Under the pieces are notes generated by a model. The model searched no databases, was not told the origin of the DNA, and saw nothing but the letters and a program-made list of their open reading frames with translations. Below, in pieces: positions 51,553 through 61,525 of a stretch of DNA of 64,000 nucleotides (position 1 is the first letter of the stretch; every line of letters begins with the position of its first letter). The translations under genes were made by a program, and so were the position numbers. Source of the DNA: Rodentibacter caecimuris (GTDB taxonomy: Bacteria; Pseudomonadota; Gammaproteobacteria; Enterobacterales; Pasteurellaceae); assembly GCF_001019715.1 (NCBI RefSeq), contig NZ_BBXJ01000001.1, positions 1,612,001 to 1,676,000 on the forward strand, given 5' to 3'.

Positions 51553-52591
51553 AATCCACTTCGACAAAGATTGGGCTTTCCGCTTCTCTTGATTTCAATA
51601 CGCCCACTTCATAAACTTCAATACCGGCGTGTTGTGCAATCGCCAATATTTCTTTTTCACTTTCCGGTTTCACTGCAACTAACAACCCACCGGAAGTTTG
51701 CGGATCACATAATACGGCTTTTTGGTAATCCGTTAATCTAGCTATTTTATGCCCATAACTGTCATAATTACGTGTCGTACCACCCGGTACACAACCTTCC
51801 GAGATATATTCCGATACGCCCTCAAGAGTAGGAATTTTATCGAAAAACAGCTCGGCATTTAGATTTGAGCCTTCACAAATTTCAAGTAGATGCCCAAGTA
51901 AACCAAAACCCGTTACATCCGTCATTGCGGTTACACCGTCCACTTCGGAAAATTGGCTACCGATAATATTCATTTGGCACATTGCGGCAGTTGCCAAACC
52001 TTGATGTTCGGGTTTTAACTTGCCTTTTTTCTCCGCCGTAGTCAGTACCCCAATCCCCAAAGGTTTAGTTAAATACAGTTTACAGCCGGCTTGAGCCGAA
52101 GCATTTCGTTTCACTTTTTCAGTACTAATCACGCCGGTTACCGCCAAACCAAAAATAGGTTCCGACGCATCAATAGAATGGCCGCCGGCAAGAGAGATAC
52201 CGGCTTGATGACAGGCAAATCGCCCCCCCTCCACAATTTTTTGCGCAACTTCTGCCGGTAGCTTATTTATTGGGAAACCTAAAATCGCAATCGCCATAAT
52301 TGGCTTACCGCCCATAGCAAAAATATCACTAATGGCATTGGTTGCCGCAATACGACCAAAATCAAAGGCATCATCCACAATAGGCATAAAGAAATCTGTG
52401 GTACTGATAATCGCAGTACCATTTCCCAAATCATACACCGCCGCATCATCTGCCGTATCATTGCCGACCAATAAATGCGGATCGACAAAATGTTCAAGTT
52501 GCGTTTGTAAAATTGTCCCTAACACCTTAGGCGAAATTTTACAGCCTCAACCGGCACCGTGACTGTATTGTGTTAAACGAATTTCGTCCAC
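51551..52591 (-). CDS. selD: Selenide, water dikinase (SelD) with in-frame UGA for selenocysteine
   Basis: A 346-residue enzyme making selenophosphate. The start is the GTG at 52589-52591 preceded by AGGAAAG, not the internal ATG at 52525 where an ordinary reading would begin. Codon 15 is TGA (52547-52549), in the sequence YSHGAG-U-GCKISPK, exactly where other SelD proteins have Cys or Sec. A SECIS-like hairpin follows. Downstream motifs include DDAAVYDL and [18 protein letters not shown]. The UGA must be read as selenocysteine for an active full-length protein. Confidence 0.95.
52506..52543 (-). promoter_or_regulatory. SECIS hairpin of selD
   Basis: On the minus strand, TGTAAAATT pairs with AATTTTACA (9 bp) and, inside, CCTAA pairs with TTAGG around a GGTG loop. 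It starts 3 bases after the in-frame UGA, the position used by bacterial SelB. Confidence 0.85.
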
Positions 52592-52710
52592 TATAGCCTT
52601 TCCTCATAATAAATTGATGGCAAATTATACCTTTTTTCACACAAAAGTGCGGTCAAAAAATCAAATGTTTTTGCTATACTTTCGCAATACATTATTCAAT
52701 CTGACTTTTA

Positions 52711-53706
52711 ATGAAACATAAACGCCCCACCTTACAAGATATTGCGACTCACCTTGGTATCACCAAAATGACGGTAAGCCGTTATCTGCGTAATCCCGAT
52801 TCTGTCGCACAAGAAACCCAAACCCGAATTGCGGCGGCGATTGAGCAGTTTGGTTATATTCCCAACCGAGCCCCGGAAATTCTCTCAAATGCCAAGAGTA
52901 AAGCCATTGGCGTACTGCTTCCTTCACTAACCAACCATGTTTTTGCCGATGTACTAAAAGGGATTGAGCTCGTCCTCGACCAAGCCGGTTACCAAACTAT
53001 GCTGGCACATTACGGTTATAGTGTTAAAAAGGAAGAAGAACGCATTGAAAGTTTGCTTTCGTATAATGTGGACGGGCTGATTTTGTCGGAAAATTACCAT
53101 TCTTTGCGAACCCTCAAAATGATTGAAGTAGCAAATATTCCGGTGATTGAAATTATGGACAGCACACAGCCCGGTATTCAGCAAGTGATTGGATTTGATA
53201 ATGTTGCTGCGGCACAAGCCATGGTGGAAACCATGATTAAACGCGGGCATAACCATGTAGTCTATTTTACCGCCCGAATGGATAAACGTACCCAGCTAAA
53301 AATGCAGGGGTATGAACAAGCGATGAAAAAATATGGGCTTGAACCCTATAGTTTAATCACCGAAGAACCCTCATCCTTCACCTTAGGCGGAAAACAGCTT
53401 CGTCAAATTCTCGAAAAACGCCCAGAAACCAATGGTATATTTTGTACAAATGACGATTTAGCCATTGGCGCATTATTCGAATGCCAACGCTTAGGTATTA
53501 ATATTCCTACGCAAATTGCTATTGCCGGATTTCACGGACATGACGTGGGCTTTTCCGTTAGCCCCCAACTGGCAACAGTCATCACACCTCGTTTGGAAAT
53601 TGCTAAAACGGCAGCCCTAGAACTCTTAGCCCGATTGAATAATGAACCTCTCACCGAAAAAATGATCGATCTTGGATTTCATATTCATCTTGGCGAGAGT
53701 ATGTAA
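52711..53706 (+). CDS. gntR: LacI-family repressor of gluconate/idonate genes (GntR/IdnR type)
   Basis: A 331-residue repressor: helix-turn-helix LQDIATHLGITKMTVSRYLRNPD (residues 8-30) and a sugar-binding domain with IGVLLPSLTNHVFADVLKGIE. It is like enterobacterial GntR/IdnR, which binds TGTTAC-N2-GTAACA-type palindromes and is relieved by gluconate or idonate. Two such palindromes lie between gntK and idnD about 600 to 750 bases downstream. The ATG has no strong ribosome site. An uptake-sequence terminator follows. Confidence 0.9.
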   Translation: MKHKRPTLQDIATHLGITKMTVSRYLRNPDSVAQETQTRIAAAIEQFGYIPNRAPEILSNAKSKAIGVLLPSLTNHVFADVLKGIELVLDQAGYQTMLAHYGYSVKKEEERIESLLSYNVDGLILSENYHSLRTLKMIEVANIPVIEIMDSTQPGIQQVIGFDNVAAAQAMVETMIKRGHNHVVYFTARMDKRTQLKMQGYEQAMKKYGLEPYSLITEEPSSFTLGGKQLRQILEKRPETNGIFCTNDDLAIGALFECQRLGINIPTQIAIAGFHGHDVGFSVSPQLATVITPRLEIAKTAALELLARLNNEPLTEKMIDLGFHIHLGESM

Positions 53707-53733
53707 AAGTGCGGTCAATTTTAACCGCACTTT
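53705..53733. terminator. Bidirectional terminator from paired uptake sequences (gntR / gntK)
   Basis: AAAGTGCGGTCAA and TTAACCGCACTTT between convergent gntR and gntK. Confidence 0.9.
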
Positions 53734-53738
53734 CATCG

Positions 53739-54254
53739 TCAAAATAACGGTTTCAGTGCGTTAATACAACGTTGTACGACTTCCTCAAAGCTACCGTCAA
53801 TATCAATATGAATCACATCCGGCTCATCTTCTCCCGGAACTTCAAGGGTATCGAATTGGCTTTTTAACATCTCCGTTTTCATATAATGCCCTTTGCGTTG
53901 CTTCATACGCTCAAGCACTAAATCAAATGATCCTTCCAGAAATAAAAATTTGACTCCCTCGTTACCTTCACGAATCAAATCCCGATACGTTTTCTTCAAT
54001 GCCGAACAAACAATAATACCAATCTCACTTTTGTGTTCAAGGCTGAATGCGGCATCGCGAATGCGCTCAAGCCAAGGGGCACGATCATGATCATCGAGCG
54101 GCTGCCCGTTCCCCATTTTAATAATATTCGCACGCGGATGAAGATCATCACCATCAATCAATTTAATCCCTAAACGGTGGGCAATTTCTGTTCCAACGGA
54201 AGTTTTACCGGTACTTGAAACGCCCATAAGGATGAAACTTTTTCCTTTACTCAT
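53739..54254 (-). CDS. gntK: Gluconokinase
   Basis: A 171-residue kinase that phosphorylates gluconate to 6-phosphogluconate. The start is the ATG at 54252-54254 (MSKGKSFILMGVSSTGKTSVG); the P-loop is GVSSTGKT and DGDDLHPRANIIKMGNGQPL the substrate part. It is divergent from idnD with both operators in the shared 230-bp gap, so both are probably controlled by GntR. Its product enters the pentose phosphate or Entner-Doudoroff pathway. Confidence 0.95.
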   Translation of the reverse strand: MSKGKSFILMGVSSTGKTSVGTEIAHRLGIKLIDGDDLHPRANIIKMGNGQPLDDHDRAPWLERIRDAAFSLEHKSEIGIIVCSALKKTYRDLIREGNEGVKFLFLEGSFDLVLERMKQRKGHYMKTEMLKSQFDTLEVPGEDEPDVIHIDIDGSFEEVVQRCINALKPLF

Positions 54255-54303
54255 AACATACCTCACAAATATTTTTCTTAATCATATAAGAATTTTGATG
54301 AAT

Positions 54304-54317
54304 TGTTACTTGTAACA
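54304..54317. promoter_or_regulatory. GntR-type operator, site 1 (near gntK)
   Basis: TGTTAC-TT-GTAACA, a perfect 14-bp palindrome matching the enterobacterial GntR/IdnR operator core, 50 bases upstream of the gntK start. Confidence 0.82.
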
Positions 54318-54325
54318 TTTTATTT

Positions 54326-54341
54326 TGTGACAAACATCACA
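54326..54341. promoter_or_regulatory. CRP-cAMP site 1 in the gntK-idnD region
   Basis: TGTGA-CAAACA-TCACA, a perfect core match, next to operator 1. Confidence 0.85.
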
Positions 54342-54388
54342 GAAATTCTATATTTTCATACTTATTTACAGACAATTATCACAATTTC

Positions 54389-54404
54389 TTTGAAGTCGAT
54401 CACA
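54389..54404. promoter_or_regulatory. CRP-cAMP site 2 in the gntK-idnD region
   Basis: TTTGA-AGTCGA-TCACA, one mismatch to the core, about 37 bases upstream of operator 2. A plausible activating site for idnD. Confidence 0.65.
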
Positions 54405-54440
54405 TTTCTGAAAAAAGTACCTTTACCAAAGTGTGATAAG

Positions 54441-54466
54441 TAGATATGTTACCAGTAACATATCTA
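54441..54466. promoter_or_regulatory. GntR-type operator, site 2 (before idnD)
   Basis: TAGATATGTTAC-CA-GTAACATATCTA, a perfect palindrome with 12-bp arms, ending 18 bases before the idnD start. Together with site 1, 143 bases away, it could allow looping by a tetrameric repressor. Confidence 0.88.
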
Positions 54467-54484
54467 TGTGTAAAAGGAGAAAAT

Positions 54485-55525
54485 ATGAAAATTAAAACTT
54501 TATCCTGTGTAGTTAAAAGTGCAGAAAATGTAGAAATTATTGAACAAAATGTGCAATACGATGATAACGATCAACATCAAACACTTATCCAGATCGCTCG
54601 AGGAGGAATATGCGGCTCTGATTTACATTATTATCAACACGGAAAAGTTGGAAATTTTGCAGTAAAACACCCCATGATTTTAGGACATGAGGTGATTGGT
54701 AGAATCGTAAAAACAAACGGCTCAAATTTACACATAAATCAAAAAGTAGCAATAAATCCAAGTAAACCATGCCACCGTTGTAAATATTGTTTATCGGGAG
54801 AAATTAATCAATGTGAAACCATGCGTTTCTTCGGGAGCGCTATGTATAACCCTCACGTAGATGGCGGATTTACACAATATAAAATTGTTGATAACTCTCA
54901 ATGTATTACTTATCCGGAGGATGTTGATGATGAAACTATGGTTTTTGCAGAACCTCTTGCTGTAGCTATTCATGCCGCCAAACAAGGAGGAGATCTTAAA
55001 GGGAAACGTGTATTTATTTCCGGTGTGGGTCCAATCGGTTGCTTAGTTGTCGCTTCAGTAAAGGCATTAGGTGCACAAGAAATCATTTGTACAGATATTA
55101 GTCAGCGTTGCTTAAATTTAGCCTTAGAAATGGGGGCAACGAAAGTACTTCATGCTAATGATGATTTTTCAGAATATGCGCAACACAAAGGTGAATTTGA
55201 TGTGTCTTTTGAAGCCTCAGGTCATCCTTCTTCAATTGAGCGTTGTTTAGAAGTGACTAAAGCAAAAGGCACAATTGTACAAATTGGTATGGGGGGCAAC
55301 CTCCCTAACTTTCCATTAATGACATTGATTGCTAAGGAAATTAATTGGAAAGGTTCATTCCGTTTTATTGAAGAATTTAATACGGCAGTCAATTGGCTGG
55401 CAACCGGTAAAGTTAATCCATTACCGCTACTTTCCGCTAAATTTTCATTTAAGCATTTCGAAGATGCACTAAAAACGGCAGGAAACAAAAATGACATTTC
55501 AAAAGTACAAATAATATTCTCGTAG
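54485..55525 (+). CDS. idnD: L-idonate 5-dehydrogenase
   Basis: A 346-residue zinc-dependent alcohol dehydrogenase. The start is the ATG at 54485 preceded by AAAGGAGAAAAT. Catalytic zinc ligands are in GGICGSDLHYY and LGHEVIGR, structural zinc Cys in CHRCKYCLSGEINQC, and the nucleotide motif is VFISGVGPIGCLV. It oxidises L-idonate to 5-ketogluconate. First gene of the operon idnD-idnO-idnT. A related sorbitol or threonine-type dehydrogenase is less likely given the neighbours. Confidence 0.9.
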   Translation: MKIKTLSCVVKSAENVEIIEQNVQYDDNDQHQTLIQIARGGICGSDLHYYQHGKVGNFAVKHPMILGHEVIGRIVKTNGSNLHINQKVAINPSKPCHRCKYCLSGEINQCETMRFFGSAMYNPHVDGGFTQYKIVDNSQCITYPEDVDDETMVFAEPLAVAIHAAKQGGDLKGKRVFISGVGPIGCLVVASVKALGAQEIICTDISQRCLNLALEMGATKVLHANDDFSEYAQHKGEFDVSFEASGHPSSIERCLEVTKAKGTIVQIGMGGNLPNFPLMTLIAKEINWKGSFRFIEEFNTAVNWLATGKVNPLPLLSAKFSFKHFEDALKTAGNKNDISKVQIIFS

Positions 55526-55538
55526 AGGAAAAATCATT

Positions 55539-56303
55539 ATGGAAAACTTCTTTTCAGTAAAAAATAAAAATATTTTAATTACGGGATCCACTCGAGGCAT
55601 TGGATATTTACTAGCAAAGGGGCTCGCCGGACAAGGTGCCAAAATTATCATTCACGGTACAAAACAAGAAAACGTTGAAAAAATAGCCAAAGAATTCAAT
55701 GACAACGGGTTTATTGCTTATCCCGTTTCTTTTGATGTGACAAATACTGCCGCAGTTCATACAGCCATTGACTATATTGAACAAAATATCGGCCCAATAG
55801 ATGTATTAATTAATAATGCAGGTATTCAGCGTCGCTATCCGTTTTGTGAATTTCCTGAACAAGACTTTGACGATATTATTCAAGTCAATCAAAAAGCTGT
55901 TTTTATTATTTCACAAGCCGTCGCTCGATATATGGTACAGCGTGAAAAAGGAAAAATTATTAATATAGGTTCAATGCAAAGTGAATTAGGACGGGACACC
56001 ATTACACCATACGCAGCCTCAAAAGGTGCGGTAAAAATGCTGACAAGAGGAATGTGTGTTGAGCTTGCTCGTTATAATATTCAAGTGAATGCTATCGCTC
56101 CGGGATATTTTCAAACAGAATTGACAAAACCGTTGGTAGAAAATAAAGAATTCACAGAATGGTTATGTAAAAGAACACCGGCTGCACGTTGGGGAGAGCC
56201 GGAAGAATTAATTGGGGCCGCTATATTTCTTTCGTCAAAAGCATCTGATTTTGTTAATGGGCATTTGCTATTTGTTGATGGCGGAATGCTTGCAGCTGTT
56301 TAG
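55539..56303 (+). CDS. idnO: Gluconate 5-dehydrogenase (5-keto-D-gluconate reductase)
   Basis: A 254-residue short-chain dehydrogenase with the cofactor motif ITGSTRGIG, the NNAG motif LINNAGIQRRYPF and the catalytic Ser-Tyr-Lys seen as IGSMQSE and TPYAASKGAVKM. It reduces 5-ketogluconate to gluconate, which GntK then phosphorylates. It lies 13 bases after idnD. The C-terminus FVNGHLLFVDGGMLAAV is standard. Confidence 0.92.
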   Translation: MENFFSVKNKNILITGSTRGIGYLLAKGLAGQGAKIIIHGTKQENVEKIAKEFNDNGFIAYPVSFDVTNTAAVHTAIDYIEQNIGPIDVLINNAGIQRRYPFCEFPEQDFDDIIQVNQKAVFIISQAVARYMVQREKGKIINIGSMQSELGRDTITPYAASKGAVKMLTRGMCVELARYNIQVNAIAPGYFQTELTKPLVENKEFTEWLCKRTPAARWGEPEELIGAAIFLSSKASDFVNGHLLFVDGGMLAAV

Positions 56304-56332
56304 GTTATTACATCAAATAAGGTAAATAAATT

Positions 56333-57679
56333 ATGCTAATTTTCATCCTTGTCGCCTCAATAGCAGTTTTATTGCTATTAATTATTAAATTTAATGTCCA
56401 TGCATTCGTTGCCTTAACAATTGTTAGTTTACTTACCGCAATCGCAACAGGCATTCCCGTAGATAAAATATTGCCAACTCTTCTCACCGGTTTTGGAAAT
56501 ACCCTTGCTTCAGTGGCGCTATTAGTCGGGCTTGGAGCAATGATCGGACGACTACTTGAAATAACCGGTGGTGCAAAAGTATTAGCCGATACACTCATCA
56601 ATAAATTTGGAGAAAAAAGAGCACCTTTTGCTTTAGGTATAGCTTCTCTCTTATTTGGTTTCCCGATCTTCTTTGATGCCGGTTTAGTTGTGATGCTTCC
56701 TATAATATTTAGTGTTGCAAAACAATTTGGCGGTTCTCTATTTAAATATGCTTTTCCTGCTGCTGGTGCCTTTGCTGTCACTCATGCTTTCCTTCCACCA
56801 CATCCTGGTCCGGTTGCCTCCGGTGAACTGCTCGGCGCAAACATCGGTTTACTAACAATCATTGCAGTAGTTGTAGCTATTCCGACATGGTACTTTGCCG
56901 CTTATCTATATGGCACATATTTAGGTAAAAAATTTCATCTGGATCTACCAAAATCATTTTTAAATGTCACACCAATAAATGAAACGGCTTTAACCCCTCC
57001 GAGTTTTAAAAAAGTACTTTTCATTCTATTACTCCCATTATGTTTAATCATGTTAGATACCGTCTTATATACGCTTACCGTAGCAAAAATGGTTGATGGA
57101 TCTTCATTATTAGTACAAAGTTTGCGCTTATTAGGAAAAACCCCAATCGCATTATTAATTACATTACTTGTCTCAATTGCTTTACTCAAAGAACAAAGAA
57201 GTTACGAACAAATTGAAAAAATCTGTGATAATGCACTTGGTCCGATTTGTGCGATCGTTTTAGTCACCGGAGCCGGCGGGATGTTCGGTGGTGTTTTACG
57301 AGCCAGTGGTATCGGCGATCAATTAGCCTCTATGTTATCTGATACAGGAATGCCTATTATTGTTGCGGCATTTGTTATATCAACAGCATTACGTGTAGCA
57401 CAGGGCTCCGCTACCGTTGCCATCACAACAACATCTGCTTTAATTGCCCCAACTGTCGCAGCAACAACGGGACTCAGCCAATTTGATCTTTGTTTCATTG
57501 TTATTTCAATTGCCTCCGGAGCGACAGTCTTAGCACATGTAAATGACAGCGGATTTTGGTTGGTTAGCCGCTTTTTAGAAATAGATACAAAGACGATGTT
57601 TAAAACTTGGACGGTTCAAGAAACGTTAATTGGCTTGGTTGGCTTCATTATCTCACTAATCGGCAGTATCATTCTCTAG
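56333..57679 (+). CDS. idnT: Gluconate/L-idonate permease, GntP family
   Basis: A 448-residue transporter with about 12 to 14 helices. Typical GntP stretches are LLTGFGNTLASVALLVGLGAMIGRLLE, FGFPIFFDAGLVVMLPIIF and AVTHAFLPPHPGPVA. It takes in L-idonate, gluconate or 5-ketogluconate with protons. It follows idnO by 29 bases. GntT or GntP is an alternative label, but the operon favours IdnT. Confidence 0.9.
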   Translation: MLIFILVASIAVLLLLIIKFNVHAFVALTIVSLLTAIATGIPVDKILPTLLTGFGNTLASVALLVGLGAMIGRLLEITGGAKVLADTLINKFGEKRAPFALGIASLLFGFPIFFDAGLVVMLPIIFSVAKQFGGSLFKYAFPAAGAFAVTHAFLPPHPGPVASGELLGANIGLLTIIAVVVAIPTWYFAAYLYGTYLGKKFHLDLPKSFLNVTPINETALTPPSFKKVLFILLLPLCLIMLDTVLYTLTVAKMVDGSSLLVQSLRLLGKTPIALLITLLVSIALLKEQRSYEQIEKICDNALGPICAIVLVTGAGGMFGGVLRASGIGDQLASMLSDTGMPIIVAAFVISTALRVAQGSATVAITTTSALIAPTVAATTGLSQFDLCFIVISIASGATVLAHVNDSGFWLVSRFLEIDTKTMFKTWTVQETLIGLVGFIISLIGSIIL

Positions 57680-57680
57680 A

Positions 57681-57728
57681 CCAAAAGCACAGTCAATTTT
57701 CAAAACATTTCTAAAATTGACCGCACTT
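57681..57728 (+). terminator. Imperfect uptake-sequence terminator after idnT
   Basis: AGTCAATTTT and AAAATTGAC arms within a degenerate and a perfect uptake sequence (ACCGCACTT), between idnT and cnoX. Confidence 0.65.
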
Positions 57729-57769
57729 TGCTAAAATCAGCCATTATTTTTTCCGAACAAGGATGAACA

Positions 57770-58627
57770 ATGGCTGATTTTCCTTTTGTTATTGAGATTA
57801 ACGAACAAAATCTCACTGAAATTCTTCAACAGTCGCTTGAAAAACCGCTTGTAGTGAACTTTTATGCACCGAGCCATAAAGAATCGGCAGATTTTTTAGC
57901 ATTATTGGAACGGTTGGTGGAGCAATATCAAGGACAATTTATACTCGGTAAAGTAAATTGTGAGGTAGAACAGCTGATCGCCGCACAATTCCGTATTCAA
58001 GCCTTACCCACCACTTATTTGTTCAAAGAAGCACAAGCCTTGGATGCCTTTCCCGGTGCGTTGGATCAAGCATCACTGTTACAACGCTTAAGTGTTATTT
58101 TACCAAAAGAAGAAGAGATTAAATTTCACCAAGCCTTGGATTTCTTGCAAGTTGAAAATTATGATACCGCATTGCCGCTATTAAAAGAGGCTTGGGAACT
58201 TTCCGATAAGAAAAACAGTGATATTGCTCTACTCTATGCGGAAACCTACATTGCAATGAAAAAAACCGAACCGGCGCAAGAAATCTTAAACCAAATTCCA
58301 TTGCAAGATCGTGACAGCCGCTGGCAAGGCTTACAAGCACAGATTGAATTACTGATTCAAGCCGCCGATACACCGGAAATTCAGCAATTAACATCAGATT
58401 ATGCCCAAAACCCGACAACGGAAATTGCTATTAAACTTGCCATACAACTTCATCAGGCAAACCGCAATGAAGAAGCACTTTCTCTCCTCTTTGATATATT
58501 AAAGAAAGAATTAGATGCACAAAATGGCGAAGTAAAACAGCAATTTCTCTCTATTTTGAGTGCAATGGGCAATGCCGATCCATTAACGAACAAGTTTCGG
58601 CGCTTGCTTTATTCCCTACTCTACTAA
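57770..58627 (+). CDS. cnoX: Thioredoxin-like co-chaperone CnoX (YbbN)
   Basis: A 285-residue protein with an N-terminal thioredoxin fold in which the CxxC site is lost (NFYAPSHKESADF in place of WCGPC) and a C-terminal TPR region (LDFLQVENYDTALPLLKEAW, LLYAETYIAMKKTEPAQEIL). YbbN/CnoX is a chlorine- and redox-responsive holdase that delivers substrates to chaperones in enterobacteria. It is not a redox thioredoxin here. Located just upstream of trxB. Confidence 0.9.
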   Translation: MADFPFVIEINEQNLTEILQQSLEKPLVVNFYAPSHKESADFLALLERLVEQYQGQFILGKVNCEVEQLIAAQFRIQALPTTYLFKEAQALDAFPGALDQASLLQRLSVILPKEEEIKFHQALDFLQVENYDTALPLLKEAWELSDKKNSDIALLYAETYIAMKKTEPAQEILNQIPLQDRDSRWQGLQAQIELLIQAADTPEIQQLTSDYAQNPTTEIAIKLAIQLHQANRNEEALSLLFDILKKELDAQNGEVKQQFLSILSAMGNADPLTNKFRRLLYSLLY

Positions 58628-58690
58628 AAAAGAAACGGATAATCCGTTGGGCAAATTGAATTAATTTATCTATCAACTCATAAAAATTAG

Positions 58691-59653
<963 letters not shown>

Positions 59654-59764
59654 ATTGCAGAATGTGTAAGGTAAAACTTAACACATCCCGTTACTCATCA
59701 TTGTGCGTGAATTTTCCAAATTCACGCCCATCCATTCTATCCGAATTAGGATGAACGAGAACCT

Positions 59765-61525
59765 ATGGACAAACTTCGTCAAAAATACCTGCAAAAATGG
59801 CTACATGCGCAACAGCAACCAATAAAAAAATTAATGCGCGCCAATATTGCCCTTGCCACATTCTCTTCCATCATTTTGGTGATACAGACTTATCTCCTTG
59901 CAACCTTGCTTGATAAACTAATCATGCAGAATACATCGCGTGATGAACTCATTCCTTATTTTATCGGCTTAATTTTCAGTTTTGCCTTACGCGCCTTAAT
60001 TTTGTGGGGGCGCGAAAAAATCGGTTTTGAAGCCGGCCGCCAATTACGCAATCATATTCGCCGGCAAATTCTGGATAAAATTCACCTTGTCGGGCCGGCG
60101 ACAATCAATCAAAAACCGGCCGGAAGCTGGGCAAGTATTATGTTGGAACAGGTAGAAAATTTACATAATTTTTATGCCCGTTTCCTACCGCAACAAAGCC
60201 TTTCCGTGATTGTCCCGATAGTGATTTTGATTGCGGTCTTTCCGCTAAATTGGGCGGCAGCATTAATCCTAATGGTTACCGCGCCTTTAATACCGCTCTT
60301 TATGATTCTTGTAGGCATTGCTGCGGCAGACAGTAGCCAGAAAAATATGGAGACACTCGCCCGTTTAAGTGCACAATTTTTGGATCGCTTACGCGGACTT
60401 GAAACTTTACGGCTTTTTAACCGCTCTTCCGAACAAATCCAACACATAGAAAAAACAACGGAGCATTTCCGTGAAACCACAATGGACGTGCTAAAACTCG
60501 CCTTTTTATCCTCTGCCGTTTTGGAATTTTTTACCTCTATTTCTATTGCGTTAATGGCAGTCTATTTTGGTTTCAGTTATTTAGGGCAAGTCGAATTTGG
60601 TACTTATAGCACACCGCTTACCCTTTTTATCGGTTTCTTTTGTTTAATTCTCGCCCCGGAATTTTATCAACCGCTACGCGATCTCGGCACTTATTATCAT
60701 GATCGTGCCGCCGGTATCGGGGCGGCGGATGCCATTGTCGATTTTTTAGAAACCGATTACCTCACCACTCAACAAAATAAGCGTACGATTACCTTTGAAA
60801 GTGCGGTTGAAATTCGGGCAGAAAATTTAATCGTGCTTTCCTCCCAAGGAGTGCCGCTCACCCAACCGCTTAGTTTTCATATTCCGAGCAATCACAATGT
60901 GGCGTTAGTCGGGCAAAGCGGAGCCGGAAAAACCTCTCTAATGAATGCTATTTTAGGTTTTTTGCCTTATCAAGGTTCATTAAAAATCAACGGGCAAGAA
61001 CTGCGTGAAAGCGATCTCGCAAACTGGCGCAAACATATCGCTTGGGTAGGGCAAAATCCCTTGTTATTGCAAGGCACAATCAAAGAAAATCTGCTGCTTG
61101 GCGATATTCAGGCAAGTGATGAAGAAATTGATCGGGCCTTATCTCTCGCACAGGCTAAAGAGTTTACCGATAAACTTGGCTTAGACCACGAGATAAAAGA
61201 CGGCGGTTTGGGCGTTTCGGTAGGACAGGCGCAACGCCTTGCCATTGCTCGCGCACTTTTAAGAAAAGGGAAATTGATCTTACTTGATGAACCGACAGCA
61301 AGCCTCGATGCCCAATCTGAAAATTTAGTGCTACAAACTTTAAGTGAAATAAGCTGTTATCAAACCACGTTGATGATTACCCATCGTATTGAAGAATTAA
61401 AACAATGCGATCAGATTTTAGTGATGCAACAAGGTGCAATTGTTCAGAAAGGTGATTTTTCACAACTCAGAAATAACGGTTTTTTTGCCGAATTACTCGC
61501 TCAACGACAACAGGATATTCAATAA
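59765..61525 (+). CDS. cydD: Heterodimeric ABC exporter subunit CydD
   Basis: A 586-residue half-exporter with about six membrane helices (residues 20-320) and a nucleotide-binding domain with Walker A GQSGAGKTS, signature SVGQAQRLAIARALL and Walker B LILLDEPTASLD. With CydC it exports cysteine and glutathione, needed for cytochrome bd assembly. The signature is SVGQAQ, a common degenerate form in CydD. The stop overlaps the start of cydC by one base (TAATG). Confidence 0.94.
   Translation: MDKLRQKYLQKWLHAQQQPIKKLMRANIALATFSSIILVIQTYLLATLLDKLIMQNTSRDELIPYFIGLIFSFALRALILWGREKIGFEAGRQLRNHIRRQILDKIHLVGPATINQKPAGSWASIMLEQVENLHNFYARFLPQQSLSVIVPIVILIAVFPLNWAAALILMVTAPLIPLFMILVGIAAADSSQKNMETLARLSAQFLDRLRGLETLRLFNRSSEQIQHIEKTTEHFRETTMDVLKLAFLSSAVLEFFTSISIALMAVYFGFSYLGQVEFGTYSTPLTLFIGFFCLILAPEFYQPLRDLGTYYHDRAAGIGAADAIVDFLETDYLTTQQNKRTITFESAVEIRAENLIVLSSQGVPLTQPLSFHIPSNHNVALVGQSGAGKTSLMNAILGFLPYQGSLKINGQELRESDLANWRKHIAWVGQNPLLLQGTIKENLLLGDIQASDEEIDRALSLAQAKEFTDKLGLDHEIKDGGLGVSVGQAQRLAIARALLRKGKLILLDEPTASLDAQSENLVLQTLSEISCYQTTLMITHRIEELKQCDQILVMQQGAIVQKGDFSQLRNNGFFAELLAQRQQDIQ

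Noticed and set aside
51551-52525. SelD as an ordinary gene starting at the ATG at 52525
   Set aside because: The conserved N-terminus with the active-site residue lies upstream in the same frame across a UGA with a SECIS hairpin.
57770-58627. The CnoX gene as a second functional thioredoxin
   Set aside because: The CxxC site is absent (SHKE at that place), and a TPR region follows.
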